Assembly: GCA_002840975.1 (NCBI GenBank)
Contig: PHDN01000015.1
Span: 99,192-147,168 of the forward strand
Direction: 5' to 3'
Origin: Bacteroidetes bacterium HGW-Bacteroidetes-16
GTDB taxonomy: Bacteria > Bacteroidota > Bacteroidia > Bacteroidales > F082
Length of the DNA: 47,977 nt
The position numbers and the translations under genes are program-made. Shown piece by piece: positions 35,035 through 43,257 of the stretch (positions are counted from its first letter, which is position 1; each line of letters starts with the position of its first letter). The notes under the pieces are model-generated. The model had not been told where the DNA came from, searched no databases, and saw only the letters and a program-made list of their open reading frames with translations.

Positions 35035-35772
35035 ATGGAAAAACTCAACAAGGACATACAAATCGACAGGTATGTAACAGGGAAACTCGACGATGCCGAA
35101 CTGTGGGAATTCAAACAGGAAATGGAAAAAAACCCCCGGTTGGCAAAAGAAGTTGAGTTGCGATCGTCAATTTACGAATCCATCGCGGACAAGCAAAAAT
35201 TGAATCTCAGGATCAGTCTGAAGGCTATGAGTGCTAAGTACCAGGTCACCCGACTAACTATACACTCGTGGAAAGTACAGGCAATAGCTGCCAGCATCGC
35301 GGTTTTCCTTCTTGTAGGCGCCGGATTGTTAACATCTGTTTTTAACAGGAGCAATCCTGACCAGTTATTCGAAAGCTATTATCACCCCGAATCTTCACTG
35401 TTATCGGTACGTTCAGGAAGTTTTTCCGACAACACCTCCCTCAACCTGGGGATGTTATCATACGACCAGGGCCAGTATGAAGAATCCATTGAAATTTTTA
35501 AGACAATTCCCGATAACGTGGTAGCCAGGTTATATTGTGGATTTGCTTACATGAATGTGAAAAACTATGAAGCGGCAATCAACGAGTTTGACTATGTTGT
35601 AGCTCATGGGGATAACTTGTTCATCGACCAGGCATCCTGGTTTCGTGGGCTCAGTTTTTTGGCAGACAATAAAATCAGCACCGCTAAAAGCATCTTTACC
35701 AATATCGCAAGCCAGGACGGTGCATACCATATCAAGGCAACCGAATTGTTAGAAGAACTGAAAAACAAATAG
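35035..35772 (+). CDS. Membrane anti-sigma-like protein with TPR domain
   Basis: 245 residues. The N-terminal ~70 residues (QIDRYVTGKLDDAELWEFKQEM) have the short helical layout of anti-sigma factors, without the zinc-binding HXXXCXXC of ZAS proteins. One membrane segment at ~81-103 (VQAIAASIAVFLLVGAGLLTSVF) is followed by a C-terminal region with TPR helices (LGMLSYDQGQYEESIEIFKTIP; GFAYMNVKNYEAAINEFDYVV; WFRGLSFLADNKISTAKSIFTNI) outside the cytoplasm. The gene follows the sigma factor by 21 bases and is cotranscribed with it. I infer that the N-terminus binds the sigma factor and the TPRs sense a periplasmic partner. A strong terminator follows. Confidence 0.8.
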   Translation: MEKLNKDIQIDRYVTGKLDDAELWEFKQEMEKNPRLAKEVELRSSIYESIADKQKLNLRISLKAMSAKYQVTRLTIHSWKVQAIAASIAVFLLVGAGLLTSVFNRSNPDQLFESYYHPESSLLSVRSGSFSDNTSLNLGMLSYDQGQYEESIEIFKTIPDNVVARLYCGFAYMNVKNYEAAINEFDYVVAHGDNLFIDQASWFRGLSFLADNKISTAKSIFTNIASQDGAYHIKATELLEELKNK

Positions 35773-35801
35773 CAACCTCCTTACAAGTATTTATGGGCTG
35801 T

Positions 35802-35834
35802 GGGGCAGAAAACAACCGTTTTCTGCCCCTTTTT
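35802..35834 (+). terminator. Terminator of the sigma/anti-sigma operon
   Basis: GGGGCAGAAAAC (35802-35813), 4-base loop, GTTTTCTGCCCC (35818-35829), five T. Perfect 12-bp stem 30 bases after the stop. Confidence 0.92.
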
Positions 35835-35850
35835 CGTGCTTCTTTTGGTA

Positions 35851-35867
35851 AATATTCACTGAATATT
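35851..35867. promoter_or_regulatory. Palindrome upstream of the secreted propeller protein
   Basis: AATATTCA-C-TGAATATT is a perfect 8-bp-arm palindrome with a one-base centre, 128 bases before the ATG at 35995. Its right half TGAATATTAA recurs at 35963-35972. An operator or a sigma-dependent element is possible. Confidence 0.35.
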
Positions 35868-35994
35868 AAACCATATTCTTAATCATAAAGCCTGATGTGT
35901 CATAATTTTTTGGAGTTACCAAGTTTGTTGGTTTTTTTATTTTAATTTAGTGCTTTGCCTATTGAATATTAATGATAGAAACAACAACAATACA

Positions 35995-37533
35995 ATGAAG
36001 AAAACAATTCTATATCTGGTTGTACTTTGGATAAGTACTTCAGGCTGGTCGCAAACGTACTTTAGTGAAAAGTATCACTATTTTGGGATTCATTCTGCAG
36101 ATATTGCAACTGATATCCTTCAGGTAGATGATGGTTACCTTGTCCCCGGAAGGTTTGTTCTAAACGATTCAACATTTTTTCCCAAAATTGGAATCAAGAA
36201 GATTGACAAGATAGGTAATGAGGTTTATGCCAAATACATCGGATTGTCGGATACAACCTTTGGTTGGCATTTATCATTACTCATAGAAGATTACAACGGC
36301 AATCCTAATCAATCAGGTTACTATGGAATTGGACATAAAAGTCATTATATCAAGCAATTGGAAATTTCTGAATTTGAAGGATTGATTATCCGATTTGATT
36401 CACAGCCAGATACTCTTTGGACTGCCACTATTGCTGATAATGTACTACCTGTCGATACCAGTTATATGTTTCAGCATTGTGCGGTATTGCCTAATAATGA
36501 GTTGATTATTGTTGGACGAATAACCACAAACCTCACCGAAAGGAAAACTTTATTGATTAAAACGGATAGTTCTGGTAATGAATTATGGAGACAGTATTTT
36601 TACTTTGGAGGGATTAATTATGGCATAAATGTAATTTCCGCTCCGGATCATGGATTTGTACTGTCAGCTTATGTTACAGAGTCCTGGCCAAATGAATCGT
36701 ATCCGGTAATAATTAAAACGGATAGTCTGGGAAATGAAGAATGGAGACAGGAATTTTGGGAGTATAATCATGAACATGGTCCAATGTTTATTAGCAATTC
36801 AATAGACAATACATTTATAGGTGGATACCTTTATTCGGATTCAGTAGATCACAGTGACAGCTATAATCGAGATGCAATTGTTAAAATGAACTATGAAGGT
36901 GAATTACTCTGGGAAAAGCGATATGGTTTCGCTACTTACAATAAAGAAAACACAAGCTTACTGGTAAGCCAGAGTGGAGAAATCATTGTTGCAGGTAAAA
37001 TTTACGGTGATTTTCCACAACGACTGGCTTATTTACTAAAAGTTACATCCAATGGTGATTCGTTGTGGTACCGCGAATACAGAAAATGGTGGGGCATAAA
37101 TGGCGACAATATTCTAAACGGTGTAACGCAAACCATTGATGGTGGATATGCGGCAGCAGGATCAGTGCAGCCAACTGGAAATAAGTATATCTGGGTGCTC
37201 AAAGTAGACAGCCTGGGCTGCGAGAGCTTCGATTACTGCTGGACATCACTGCCCGGCGTTATCAGCGTGGAAAAACCAGGTGAGCTACAGGTATTTCCAA
37301 ATCCTGCCACGGGCAGCTGCACCATTGCCATCCCCAAAGAAAACCAGTTTGATACGTACACACTGTTTATATACAACTTAATGGGAGTAAAAATGGAAGA
37401 AATCGTTGTTCCTTCGGGTGAAATACAGGTGGTACATAACCTGTCGGGCTATGCACCGGGGTTGTATTCGGTGGTTACCAGCTACAAAGGAAGTATAACC
37501 GGAAGGGGGAAGTTTGTGGTGAGTGGGAAATAG
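35995..37533 (+). CDS. T9SS-secreted protein with seven propeller-like repeats
   Basis: 512 residues from the ATG at 35995, which gives the signal peptide MKKTILYLVVLWISTSGWSQ; the longer frame from 35950 adds 15 residues. The body holds seven degenerate copies of a blade-like unit ending in x-I-K-x-D-S-x-G-N-x-x-W: IGIKKIDKIGNEVY, LIIRFDSQPDTLW, LLIKTDSSGNELW, VIIKTDSLGNEEW, AIVKMNYEGELLW, YLLKVTSNGDSLW and WVLKVDSLGCESF. Seven blades suit a seven-bladed beta-propeller. The C-terminus is a type A T9SS domain (LQVFPNPATGSCTIAIP, then LSGYAPGLYSVVTS). No catalytic motif is visible, so a binding role at the surface is likely. Base composition rises towards the C-terminal domain. It lies behind the sigma/anti-sigma pair but has its own promoter region. 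Confidence 0.85.
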   Translation: MKKTILYLVVLWISTSGWSQTYFSEKYHYFGIHSADIATDILQVDDGYLVPGRFVLNDSTFFPKIGIKKIDKIGNEVYAKYIGLSDTTFGWHLSLLIEDYNGNPNQSGYYGIGHKSHYIKQLEISEFEGLIIRFDSQPDTLWTATIADNVLPVDTSYMFQHCAVLPNNELIIVGRITTNLTERKTLLIKTDSSGNELWRQYFYFGGINYGINVISAPDHGFVLSAYVTESWPNESYPVIIKTDSLGNEEWRQEFWEYNHEHGPMFISNSIDNTFIGGYLYSDSVDHSDSYNRDAIVKMNYEGELLWEKRYGFATYNKENTSLLVSQSGEIIVAGKIYGDFPQRLAYLLKVTSNGDSLWYREYRKWWGINGDNILNGVTQTIDGGYAAAGSVQPTGNKYIWVLKVDSLGCESFDYCWTSLPGVISVEKPGELQVFPNPATGSCTIAIPKENQFDTYTLFIYNLMGVKMEEIVVPSGEIQVVHNLSGYAPGLYSVVTSYKGSITGRGKFVVSGK

Positions 37534-37534
37534 A

Positions 37535-37680
37535 ACACGCTTGCCGGCCGCAGGCGGGGATGACACTCCCGATAGCAATCGGGATTGACGGATAATCACA
37601 GATTTATTTCGTATCCCCATTCTCGAGTGCCGTAGGCACGACCGATACTGTAACCCCGGAATTCATTCCCGGGGATTTTG
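37535..37680. repeat. Palindrome-rich intergenic element (REP/MITE-like)
   Basis: A GC-rich stretch after the propeller gene with several inverted repeats: GCCGGCCGCAGGC (37543-37555), CCCGATAGCAATCGGG (37568-37583), GTGCCGTAGGCAC (37627-37639) and CCCCGG/CCGGGG (37654-37659 and 37669-37674). Such chains of small palindromes beside T9SS genes look like Bacteroidota extragenic repeats; copy number cannot be seen in this window. Confidence 0.45.
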
Positions 37681-37855
37681 AAAGCTAAACTCAAAAAACC
37701 AATCCAAATAGGGTGTATTCACAAAAGCAGGAGCAAAGTTGTTGCACGCGAAACATTTGCACGCCAGAGGAGTCTTTAACACGTACACCCCACCATTCGA
37801 ATGAAATGTGTGTAACCTGGGTATAATTGGACTATTTTTCTAATCGCTACCAAAC
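37681..37855. other. Intergenic sequence without recognised gene
   Basis: No gene is seen. One short direct repeat TTGCACGC occurs at 37742-37749 and 37757-37764 (15-base period). The remainder is unremarkable. Confidence 0.4.
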
Positions 37856-37856
37856 A

Positions 37857-37893
37857 AAAAAGCCTCGCAATCAGAAGATTGCGAGGCTTTTTA
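37857..37893 (-). terminator. Terminator downstream of tRNA-Pro
   Basis: AGCCTCGCAATC (37861-37872), loop of 4, GATTGCGAGGCT (37877-37888), with A/T runs on both sides. On the minus strand it follows the tRNA 3' end by a few bases; the T run on the other side would also stop plus-strand transcription. Confidence 0.9.
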
Positions 37894-37898
37894 TTTTG

Positions 37899-37973
37899 TC
37901 GGGGTAGAGTGATTCGAACACTCGACCTCCTGCTCCCAAAGCAGGCGCGCTAACCGGACTACGCTATACCCCG
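37899..37973 (-). tRNA. tRNA-Pro (anticodon TGG)
   Basis: On the minus strand a 75-base cloverleaf starts CGGGGTA at 37973 and ends TACCCCG plus discriminator A. The anticodon stem is CCTGC/GCAGG with loop TTTGGGA, giving anticodon TGG, which reads proline codons. The T-arm has GTTCGAATC. CCA is not encoded. A promoter lies upstream and a terminator immediately downstream, so it is a single-gene unit. Confidence 0.96.
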
Positions 37974-38004
37974 AACGATGATGAACGTGCTGTTAAAGCA
38001 GCGG

Positions 38005-38034
38005 CAAAAGTACGATAATAAATGCCACTACCAA
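38005..38034 (-). promoter_or_regulatory. Promoter of tRNA-Pro
   Basis: Minus strand TTGG (rc of 38031-38034), 18-base spacer, TACTTTTG (rc of 38005-38012), a full -7 match. The tRNA 5' end is 31 bases downstream. It lies between the histidine kinase stop and the tRNA. Confidence 0.65.
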
Positions 38035-38056
38035 GTAAAAATGAATTTTTCAGTGT

Positions 38057-40231
38057 TTATTTTTTTCTAAAGCTTAAACAAAAGCTACTTCCCTTTTCAT
38101 CAATGCTGGTAGCGGTGAGGCGGGCACCCATTATTTCTGCAAACTCCTTTGATAAAATAAGTCCCATCCCTGTGCTTTTTTCATTGTCGGTACCGGGACG
38201 ATTAAAATCGCAATCCAGATTAAATATATGAGAAATCTTGTCTTCAGGTATCCCAATACCCGTATCCGATACACAAACGCTGATTTCCTCAGAAGTCGAT
38301 TTACTGTCGATGATGATAGTTCCGCCGTGAGGAGTGTATTTAATACTGTTATTCATCAGGTTTTGAATCACTTGCGAAAATAGTCTGGGGTCCGTATGGA
38401 GTTGCATATCGGGTGATAGCTCAATACGAAGCTGCAGGTTTTTTTCCTTTAGCTGTGATTTAAAAAGATCAGTCACTAAACGAACTTTTTGAACTACATT
38501 GAAATTTGCCGGCTGACATTTAATAAGACCTTGTTGCGCTTTTCCCCAACTAAGAATTTCTTCAAGAAGTTGGTAGGTGATTTCCGATGAAGTATAAAGT
38601 GATTGGATCATTTCTCTTTTTTCCTTGTCTTCGATGATATCCCATTGTTGGACCAGCAAATCGAGTAAGCCAAGCAAGCTGTTAAACGGACTTTTTAAAT
38701 CATGGCCAAGGATGGAAAAAAACTTGTCTTTTGTATTATTTAATTCTTTTAATTGATCCTGTTGAGTATTTAAGGTTTCGTTGGTTACCTGAAGTTCCTC
38801 ATTGATTAAGGTTAAATCATGATGTTTTACAGACAATTGCATATTGAGCTTTTTTATCCTTCCCCGATTATAGTACAGAAAATATATGAACACAACCAGC
38901 AGAATTGAGGCCAACAGTGAAAGGTAGATCAGGTTTCGTTGATTCAAAATCTGTTTTGATTTCAGGCTGTTTTGCTCCACCAGCAGGTGGTTGTCGTATT
39001 TTTGTTGCGCCAAATCTTTTTCAAATTCCAGTACCGCCATTTGGTTGCGTGCCTCGGCTAGTACCAGGCTGTCGGAGATAATTTTATATTGTTTATAATA
39101 GGCAAGTGAACCTTTAAAATTGCCTGTTAAACTATCCAATTCTGAAAGCGCCATTAATGCATTTTTTTTGAAAACCATTATACCCAGGCTGTCGGAGAGT
39201 TTGTAACCGGAATCCAAGAAATAGCGGGCATTTTTAACATCTTTTATATAAAGGTAATACCCGCCCATATTGACCCTCAGACCGGCCTCCCTGTCCGGGT
39301 ATTTCTCAAGTAATGGATCAGAGAGTACTTTTTGATAATACAGGAACGTCGAGTCAAGTTCTTTTTTCTCAGCAAAAATATTGCCTTTGGTAAAGGATAA
39401 CACCATTTGGATTTGATCTTTCTCGTGGGGCATCGCTGTTTCAACGGCTCTTTCGTAATAATACAATGCAGAATCGTAGTCCTTTTTTGTGTGAAAGTAT
39501 AGCTCACCCAGATTGATATAAGTGTTGGCAAGGATATTTACCTTCTGCACAAGTTGGTCGATTTCAATGGCTTTTTTTAAGTTATATAAAGCTTCATCAA
39601 ACTTATTCAATCTCATATACAAATAGCCGAATGAGTTGTAAACATAGACAAGTTGCATTGAATCATTTACCGATGTCATTATCTCTCTTGATTTCATTAA
39701 GTTTTTGGCGGCTTCCACATAGTTGCCCCGGTTCGAATAGTGTGTCCCCAGGTCAAGATACGCCTTTGACAGAATATCCGGTATATCGTGTATTTCGCAG
39801 TATAGAATTGTTTTGTTCAGGTAGGTTACCACACTGTCGTGTTGATAAGTAGTCTTGAAGACAAGTCCCATATTTCCTAAAACCAGGGCCGTTAGTCTTG
39901 GAGGTTCTGTTGTTTCTGCATATTCGAGGGCAATTCGGTAATTCTTAAGTGCTTCATCCGGTTCTTTATTCACATAAGATAATATACCTTTTAAATTGTA
40001 AGCTTTAACTAATCCGTACTGGTAATTTGTCTTTTTCGAAAGCTGTAGGATGGTATCCACGTATTTGAGGCTACTGTCCGGATAGAAAAAAAGTATTTTC
40101 CCACAATGTTCAATATACCGGTTCACACGCATGGTATCCGATTGATATGATGTGTTGGTATCGGGTTGTCCAAACGAGCCCACTTGAATGGTCATTAACA
40201 AGATCCAAAAAAGAATTGGTTTTTTCAACAT
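38057..40231 (-). CDS. TPR-containing sensor histidine kinase
   Basis: 724-residue membrane kinase. A signal segment (ILFWILLMTIQVGSFG) leads a periplasmic TPR region (~30-400, several helical pairs such as YNLKGILSYVNKEPDEALKNYRIALEYAE and YINLGELYFHTKKDYDSALYYYERAVE). One membrane segment at ~430-455 (LIYLSLLASILLVVFIYFLYY) is followed by a coiled coil (~460-500) and the kinase: H-box SILGHDLKSPF with His510, N-box NSIKYTPHGG, G1 SDTGIGIPED and G2 STGMGLILS. This layout is typical of Bacteroidota TPR-type kinases that sense periplasmic signals. It lies 63 bases downstream of a CheY-like response regulator on the same strand, its likely partner. Confidence 0.9.
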   Translation of the reverse strand: MLKKPILFWILLMTIQVGSFGQPDTNTSYQSDTMRVNRYIEHCGKILFFYPDSSLKYVDTILQLSKKTNYQYGLVKAYNLKGILSYVNKEPDEALKNYRIALEYAETTEPPRLTALVLGNMGLVFKTTYQHDSVVTYLNKTILYCEIHDIPDILSKAYLDLGTHYSNRGNYVEAAKNLMKSREIMTSVNDSMQLVYVYNSFGYLYMRLNKFDEALYNLKKAIEIDQLVQKVNILANTYINLGELYFHTKKDYDSALYYYERAVETAMPHEKDQIQMVLSFTKGNIFAEKKELDSTFLYYQKVLSDPLLEKYPDREAGLRVNMGGYYLYIKDVKNARYFLDSGYKLSDSLGIMVFKKNALMALSELDSLTGNFKGSLAYYKQYKIISDSLVLAEARNQMAVLEFEKDLAQQKYDNHLLVEQNSLKSKQILNQRNLIYLSLLASILLVVFIYFLYYNRGRIKKLNMQLSVKHHDLTLINEELQVTNETLNTQQDQLKELNNTKDKFFSILGHDLKSPFNSLLGLLDLLVQQWDIIEDKEKREMIQSLYTSSEITYQLLEEILSWGKAQQGLIKCQPANFNVVQKVRLVTDLFKSQLKEKNLQLRIELSPDMQLHTDPRLFSQVIQNLMNNSIKYTPHGGTIIIDSKSTSEEISVCVSDTGIGIPEDKISHIFNLDCDFNRPGTDNEKSTGMGLILSKEFAEIMGARLTATSIDEKGSSFCLSFRKK

Positions 40232-40294
40232 GTGGGTTCGGGTATAAGTATATGCCTATTAAGGCAGCAAAATAGTAAAAATCGTTTAATAAAA

Positions 40295-40684
40295 TCAACG
40301 GGAAAAAAATTGTTCTATTTCCAGGTAAAGGGAAGTCAGGCTAACCGGTTTTGATAGAAATACATTGGCCCCTGCCTGAAGGGCTTCTTTTTCGTTGTGA
40401 TAACCGGTATAAGCTGTTTGAACGATGATGGGTATTTTTGGATCAGTTTTTCTAATATGCTTAAGCACTTCTATCCCGCTAACAAGAGGAAGGTAAATAT
40501 CCAACAATATCAGGTCGATTCCTTGTTTACGTTCTAACGCGTCAATCGCTTCCTGACCATTACGCGCGTATATCAGGTTGGCTTTTGTGAGCTTTAAGGC
40601 AGCTTCAAAATATCGTCGGCTTGAATCAACATCCTCTACAATCAGGATGGTTTTATCAGTCCAGTTGGGTGTTGTCGTATTCAT
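40295..40684 (-). CDS. Stand-alone response regulator (CheY-like receiver)
   Basis: 129-residue receiver domain with no output domain. Phosphoacceptor Asp62 in LILLDIYLPLVSG, acidic pair in ILIVEDVD (Glu17, Asp18), Thr90 in PIIVQTAYTG and Lys112 in FLSKPVS are all present. It precedes the histidine kinase by 63 bases. The output must be protein-protein interaction, for example a phosphorelay, or it may be a bare regulator of the kinase. Confidence 0.9.
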   Translation of the reverse strand: MNTTTPNWTDKTILIVEDVDSSRRYFEAALKLTKANLIYARNGQEAIDALERKQGIDLILLDIYLPLVSGIEVLKHIRKTDPKIPIIVQTAYTGYHNEKEALQAGANVFLSKPVSLTSLYLEIEQFFSR

Positions 40685-40867
40685 GTTGGATTTTTGTAGA
40701 TAGGCGTCTGATTCAAATGGGATTAGTTGACAAATTTAATCATTATTTTTTTAAATGGGTTTACAAAATTAAACAAATTATCCTTTAGTAAAAAAAACGC
40801 TCTTTCCTGCACGACAATTGTCTGTCTGATCCCTTCGTTTTTCACTGGTTGGGAATAATGGTATTCA

Positions 40868-40898
40868 TTCGTTCGTTGCATATAAATCCTTATGTTTG
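40868..40898 (+). promoter_or_regulatory. Promoter of the methyltransferase gene at 40914
   Basis: TTCG at 40868-40871, 19-base spacer, TATGTTTG at 40891-40898 (full -7 match). Transcription would start near 40905, so the TTG at 40896 cannot be the start codon and the ATG at 40914 follows a very short leader. Confidence 0.65.
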
Positions 40899-40913
40899 CA
40901 TCGAATCAAAAGC

Positions 40914-41798
40914 ATGAATGGATTGTTCTCGAACCGCGATATAGCTGATTATTACAATCAAACCCAGCAACATTATCAACTTTGGTGGAAACTCGGAAAA
41001 GCACTTGCCGTACATTATGGAATATGGTATCAGAACACACGTACTTTTGTCGAGGCATTACAAAATACTAACATGGCATTATTAAATCTGGCCGGAAACG
41101 TGGTGAACCCTCGTGTATTGGATGCCGGATGTGGGGTAGGGGGATCTTCTTTTTATCTGGCGCGTACTTGTGAAGCCAAAGTTACGGGCATTACACTGAG
41201 TGAGAAGCAACTGGCTTATGCCAATAAGCAATTGGCCAGGCAAAAACTGGCTCATTTGGTCGATTTCAAACTGGAGGATTATACACAAACGTCTTTTCCT
41301 GACCATACTTTTGATTTGATTTGGGCTATTGAATCAGTTACTTCCACCCGGGATAAAATCAAATTTGGCCGCGAAGTATACCGGATTTTAAAACCCGGAG
41401 GCATCCTGGTACTGGCCGATTACTTTAAAGTACCTGACTTGTTTGACGAGAACAATTGGCTCGAAAAGTGGCGCCTCACCTGGAGTCTGGCACCCATCAT
41501 TACCCATGACGAATTTGTAACTGACATGGAAAGTGAAAGGATGAAATTCAGCAAAATATTGGATGTAACCAGGGAGATTGCACCAACCTCCCGCCGCATG
41601 TACTATGCATCTCTGGCAGCAGCAATACCTTCATTGGTATATAATATACTACACAACACCAGTCATTTTGGCAAAAATCATTATAAATCAGGTATATATC
41701 AGTACAAGGCCCTAAGGCAAGGTTTATGGGAATATAGGTTACTGCGTTTTGTAAAGCCTGACGAACCTGAAATCCAATCCCAAAAAAAAGCCGGATAA
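40914..41798 (+). CDS. SAM-dependent methyltransferase, tocopherol/sterol methyltransferase-like
   Basis: 294 residues from the ATG at 40914; the promoter position rules out the earlier TTG. Class I fold with motif I RVLDAGCGVGGSSFYLAR, then VTGITLSEKQLAYANKQL, motif II FDLIWAIESVTST and VYRILKPGGILVLADYF. The LSEKQLAYANK and ESVTST stretches match enzymes that methylate carbon of quinone, tocopherol or sterol rings, or cyclopropane-fatty-acid relatives. The N-terminal YNQTQQHYQLWWKLGKALAVHYGIWY is a family extension. The substrate is unknown. A bidirectional hairpin lies at its 3' end, shared with sucC on the other strand. Confidence 0.82.
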   Translation: MNGLFSNRDIADYYNQTQQHYQLWWKLGKALAVHYGIWYQNTRTFVEALQNTNMALLNLAGNVVNPRVLDAGCGVGGSSFYLARTCEAKVTGITLSEKQLAYANKQLARQKLAHLVDFKLEDYTQTSFPDHTFDLIWAIESVTSTRDKIKFGREVYRILKPGGILVLADYFKVPDLFDENNWLEKWRLTWSLAPIITHDEFVTDMESERMKFSKILDVTREIAPTSRRMYYASLAAAIPSLVYNILHNTSHFGKNHYKSGIYQYKALRQGLWEYRLLRFVKPDEPEIQSQKKAG

Positions 41799-41819
41799 AG
41801 CATTGCTATATCCGGTTTT
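41791..41819. terminator. Bidirectional terminator between the methyltransferase and sucC
   Basis: CCGGATA (41791-41797) pairs with TATCCGG (41809-41815). A TTTT run follows on the plus strand and a T8 run on the minus strand, so it serves both genes. It includes the methyltransferase stop codon. Confidence 0.7.
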
Positions 41820-41840
41820 CACCAAGGGGTTGTTTAAAGA

Positions 41841-43031
41841 CTATTTTAATACTTCATTTACCAGTTTGGCAGCTTCGTATAGTTGAATGGCTGAATGCAC
41901 CTGAAGACCGGAGGCATCTATCAAAGCTTTGCCTTCCACGGCATTTGTTCCCTGAAGCCGTACAATAATAGGTACGTTAATATTACCAATATTGTGATAG
42001 GCATCCACGATTCCTTGAGCCACACGGTCGCAACGCACGATTCCACCAAAAATGTTGACCAGGATCGCTTTCACGTTGGGATCTTTCAAGATGATGCGGA
42101 ATGCCTCTTCCACACGTTTGGCATCGGCGGTTCCTCCAACATCCAGGAAGTTGGCAGGATCTCCACCCGACATTTTTATCATGTCCATGGTAGCCATGGC
42201 CAGTCCGGCACCGTTGACCATACACCCCACATTGCCGTCCAGTTTTACAAAATTAAGGTCAAACCGACTGGCCTCCACTTCAATAGGGTCTTCTTCATGC
42301 AAGTCGCGCATCACGGCGATGTCTTTGTGACGATATAAAGCGTTGTTGTCGATGCTTACTTTTGCATCGGCTGCATACACCTTGCCATCGGCGGCTTTTA
42401 TCACCGGATTGATTTCAAAAAGACTGGCATCAGAACCTACATAAGCACTGTAAAGTGCAGAAACAAATTTCACCATCTCTTTAAAAGCAACACCGCTTAG
42501 TCCCAGGTTAAAAGCAATGCGGCGGGCCTGGAAACCTGTCAGACCCACTTTTGGATCGACAAGTTCGTGAAATATCTCGTCAGGGGTTTCCTCAGCAACC
42601 TGCTCAATATTCATGCCCCCTCGCGGGGAATACATCACCATATTCTGGCCTTTGTCGCGGTTGAGCAGGATACTCATATAATATTCTTCCACGTTTTCGG
42701 GTCCGGGGTAATAAATGTTTTGTTCAACCAGGACTTTGCGAACCAGTTTCCCTTCACTCTTTGTTTGAGGGGTTACGAGCATCATACCCAAAATTTGATC
42801 GGCATAGGCACCGGCTTCTTCCAGTGTTTTGGCAATTTTTACGCCACCACCTTTACCGCGGCCACCGGCATGAATCTGGGCCTTCACTGCCCAGATATCC
42901 AATCCGACTTTTTTCTGTATGTCTTTCGCCGCCTGAATGGCTTCGTCTGGTGAGTTGGCAACAATTCCGTAAGGAACAGCAACACCATATTGCTGAAGGA
43001 TTGATTTGCCCTGATATTCGTGTAAGTTCAT
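41841..43031 (-). CDS. sucC: Succinyl-CoA synthetase (ADP-forming) beta subunit
   Basis: ATP-grasp beta subunit of succinate-CoA ligase, which makes ATP from succinyl-CoA in the TCA cycle. 396 residues starting [39 protein letters not shown] is the nucleotide-binding region, [24 protein letters not shown] is the conserved metal/ATP block, and the C-terminus holds [21 protein letters not shown] and [17 protein letters not shown] (power helix and CoA-ligase contact). The alpha subunit (sucD) is not adjacent and does not occur in the window. Its promoter lies just upstream and a bidirectional terminator just downstream, so it is monocistronic here. Confidence 0.95.
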   Translation of the reverse strand: MNLHEYQGKSILQQYGVAVPYGIVANSPDEAIQAAKDIQKKVGLDIWAVKAQIHAGGRGKGGGVKIAKTLEEAGAYADQILGMMLVTPQTKSEGKLVRKVLVEQNIYYPGPENVEEYYMSILLNRDKGQNMVMYSPRGGMNIEQVAEETPDEIFHELVDPKVGLTGFQARRIAFNLGLSGVAFKEMVKFVSALYSAYVGSDASLFEINPVIKAADGKVYAADAKVSIDNNALYRHKDIAVMRDLHEEDPIEVEASRFDLNFVKLDGNVGCMVNGAGLAMATMDMIKMSGGDPANFLDVGGTADAKRVEEAFRIILKDPNVKAILVNIFGGIVRCDRVAQGIVDAYHNIGNINVPIIVRLQGTNAVEGKALIDASGLQVHSAIQLYEAAKLVNEVLK

Positions 43032-43071
43032 AAGGTGAATTCTTTTTTAACTTTTCATTTTTTTTGTGTGC

Positions 43072-43079
43072 CAAAAATA
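43072..43079 (-). promoter_or_regulatory. -7 element of the sucC promoter
   Basis: TATTTTTG on the minus strand (rc of 43072-43079), full TAnnTTTG match, 40 bases before the sucC ATG. The -33 region is not clear. Confidence 0.45.
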
Positions 43080-43207
43080 GCAAATTTATCAAGGTCACCT
43101 TCACAATCTTGTACATTCTTTGCCGACTTATGTAATTTATAATTGGTTATAAATAGCTTAGGTAAGTTCATTTGAAATATTTAGTTTCAAGATCACCACT
43201 TGATCTA

Positions 43208-43238
43208 TGTGGCAATAACAGGCAAAACGCTATCTTTG
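43208..43238 (+). promoter_or_regulatory. Promoter of the LolD-type ATPase operon
   Basis: TGTG at 43208-43211 (one mismatch from TTTG), 19-base spacer, TATCTTTG at 43231-43238 (full -7 match). The ATG at 43258 is preferred to the GTG at 43249, which would be nearly leaderless. Confidence 0.6.
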
Positions 43239-43257
43239 CACGATAATCGTGAATTGG

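Noticed and set aside
35918-35938. Short stem ACCAA/TTGGT followed by a T run before the propeller gene
   Set aside because: Only 5 bp of stem and placed upstream of the gene; too weak to call an attenuator.
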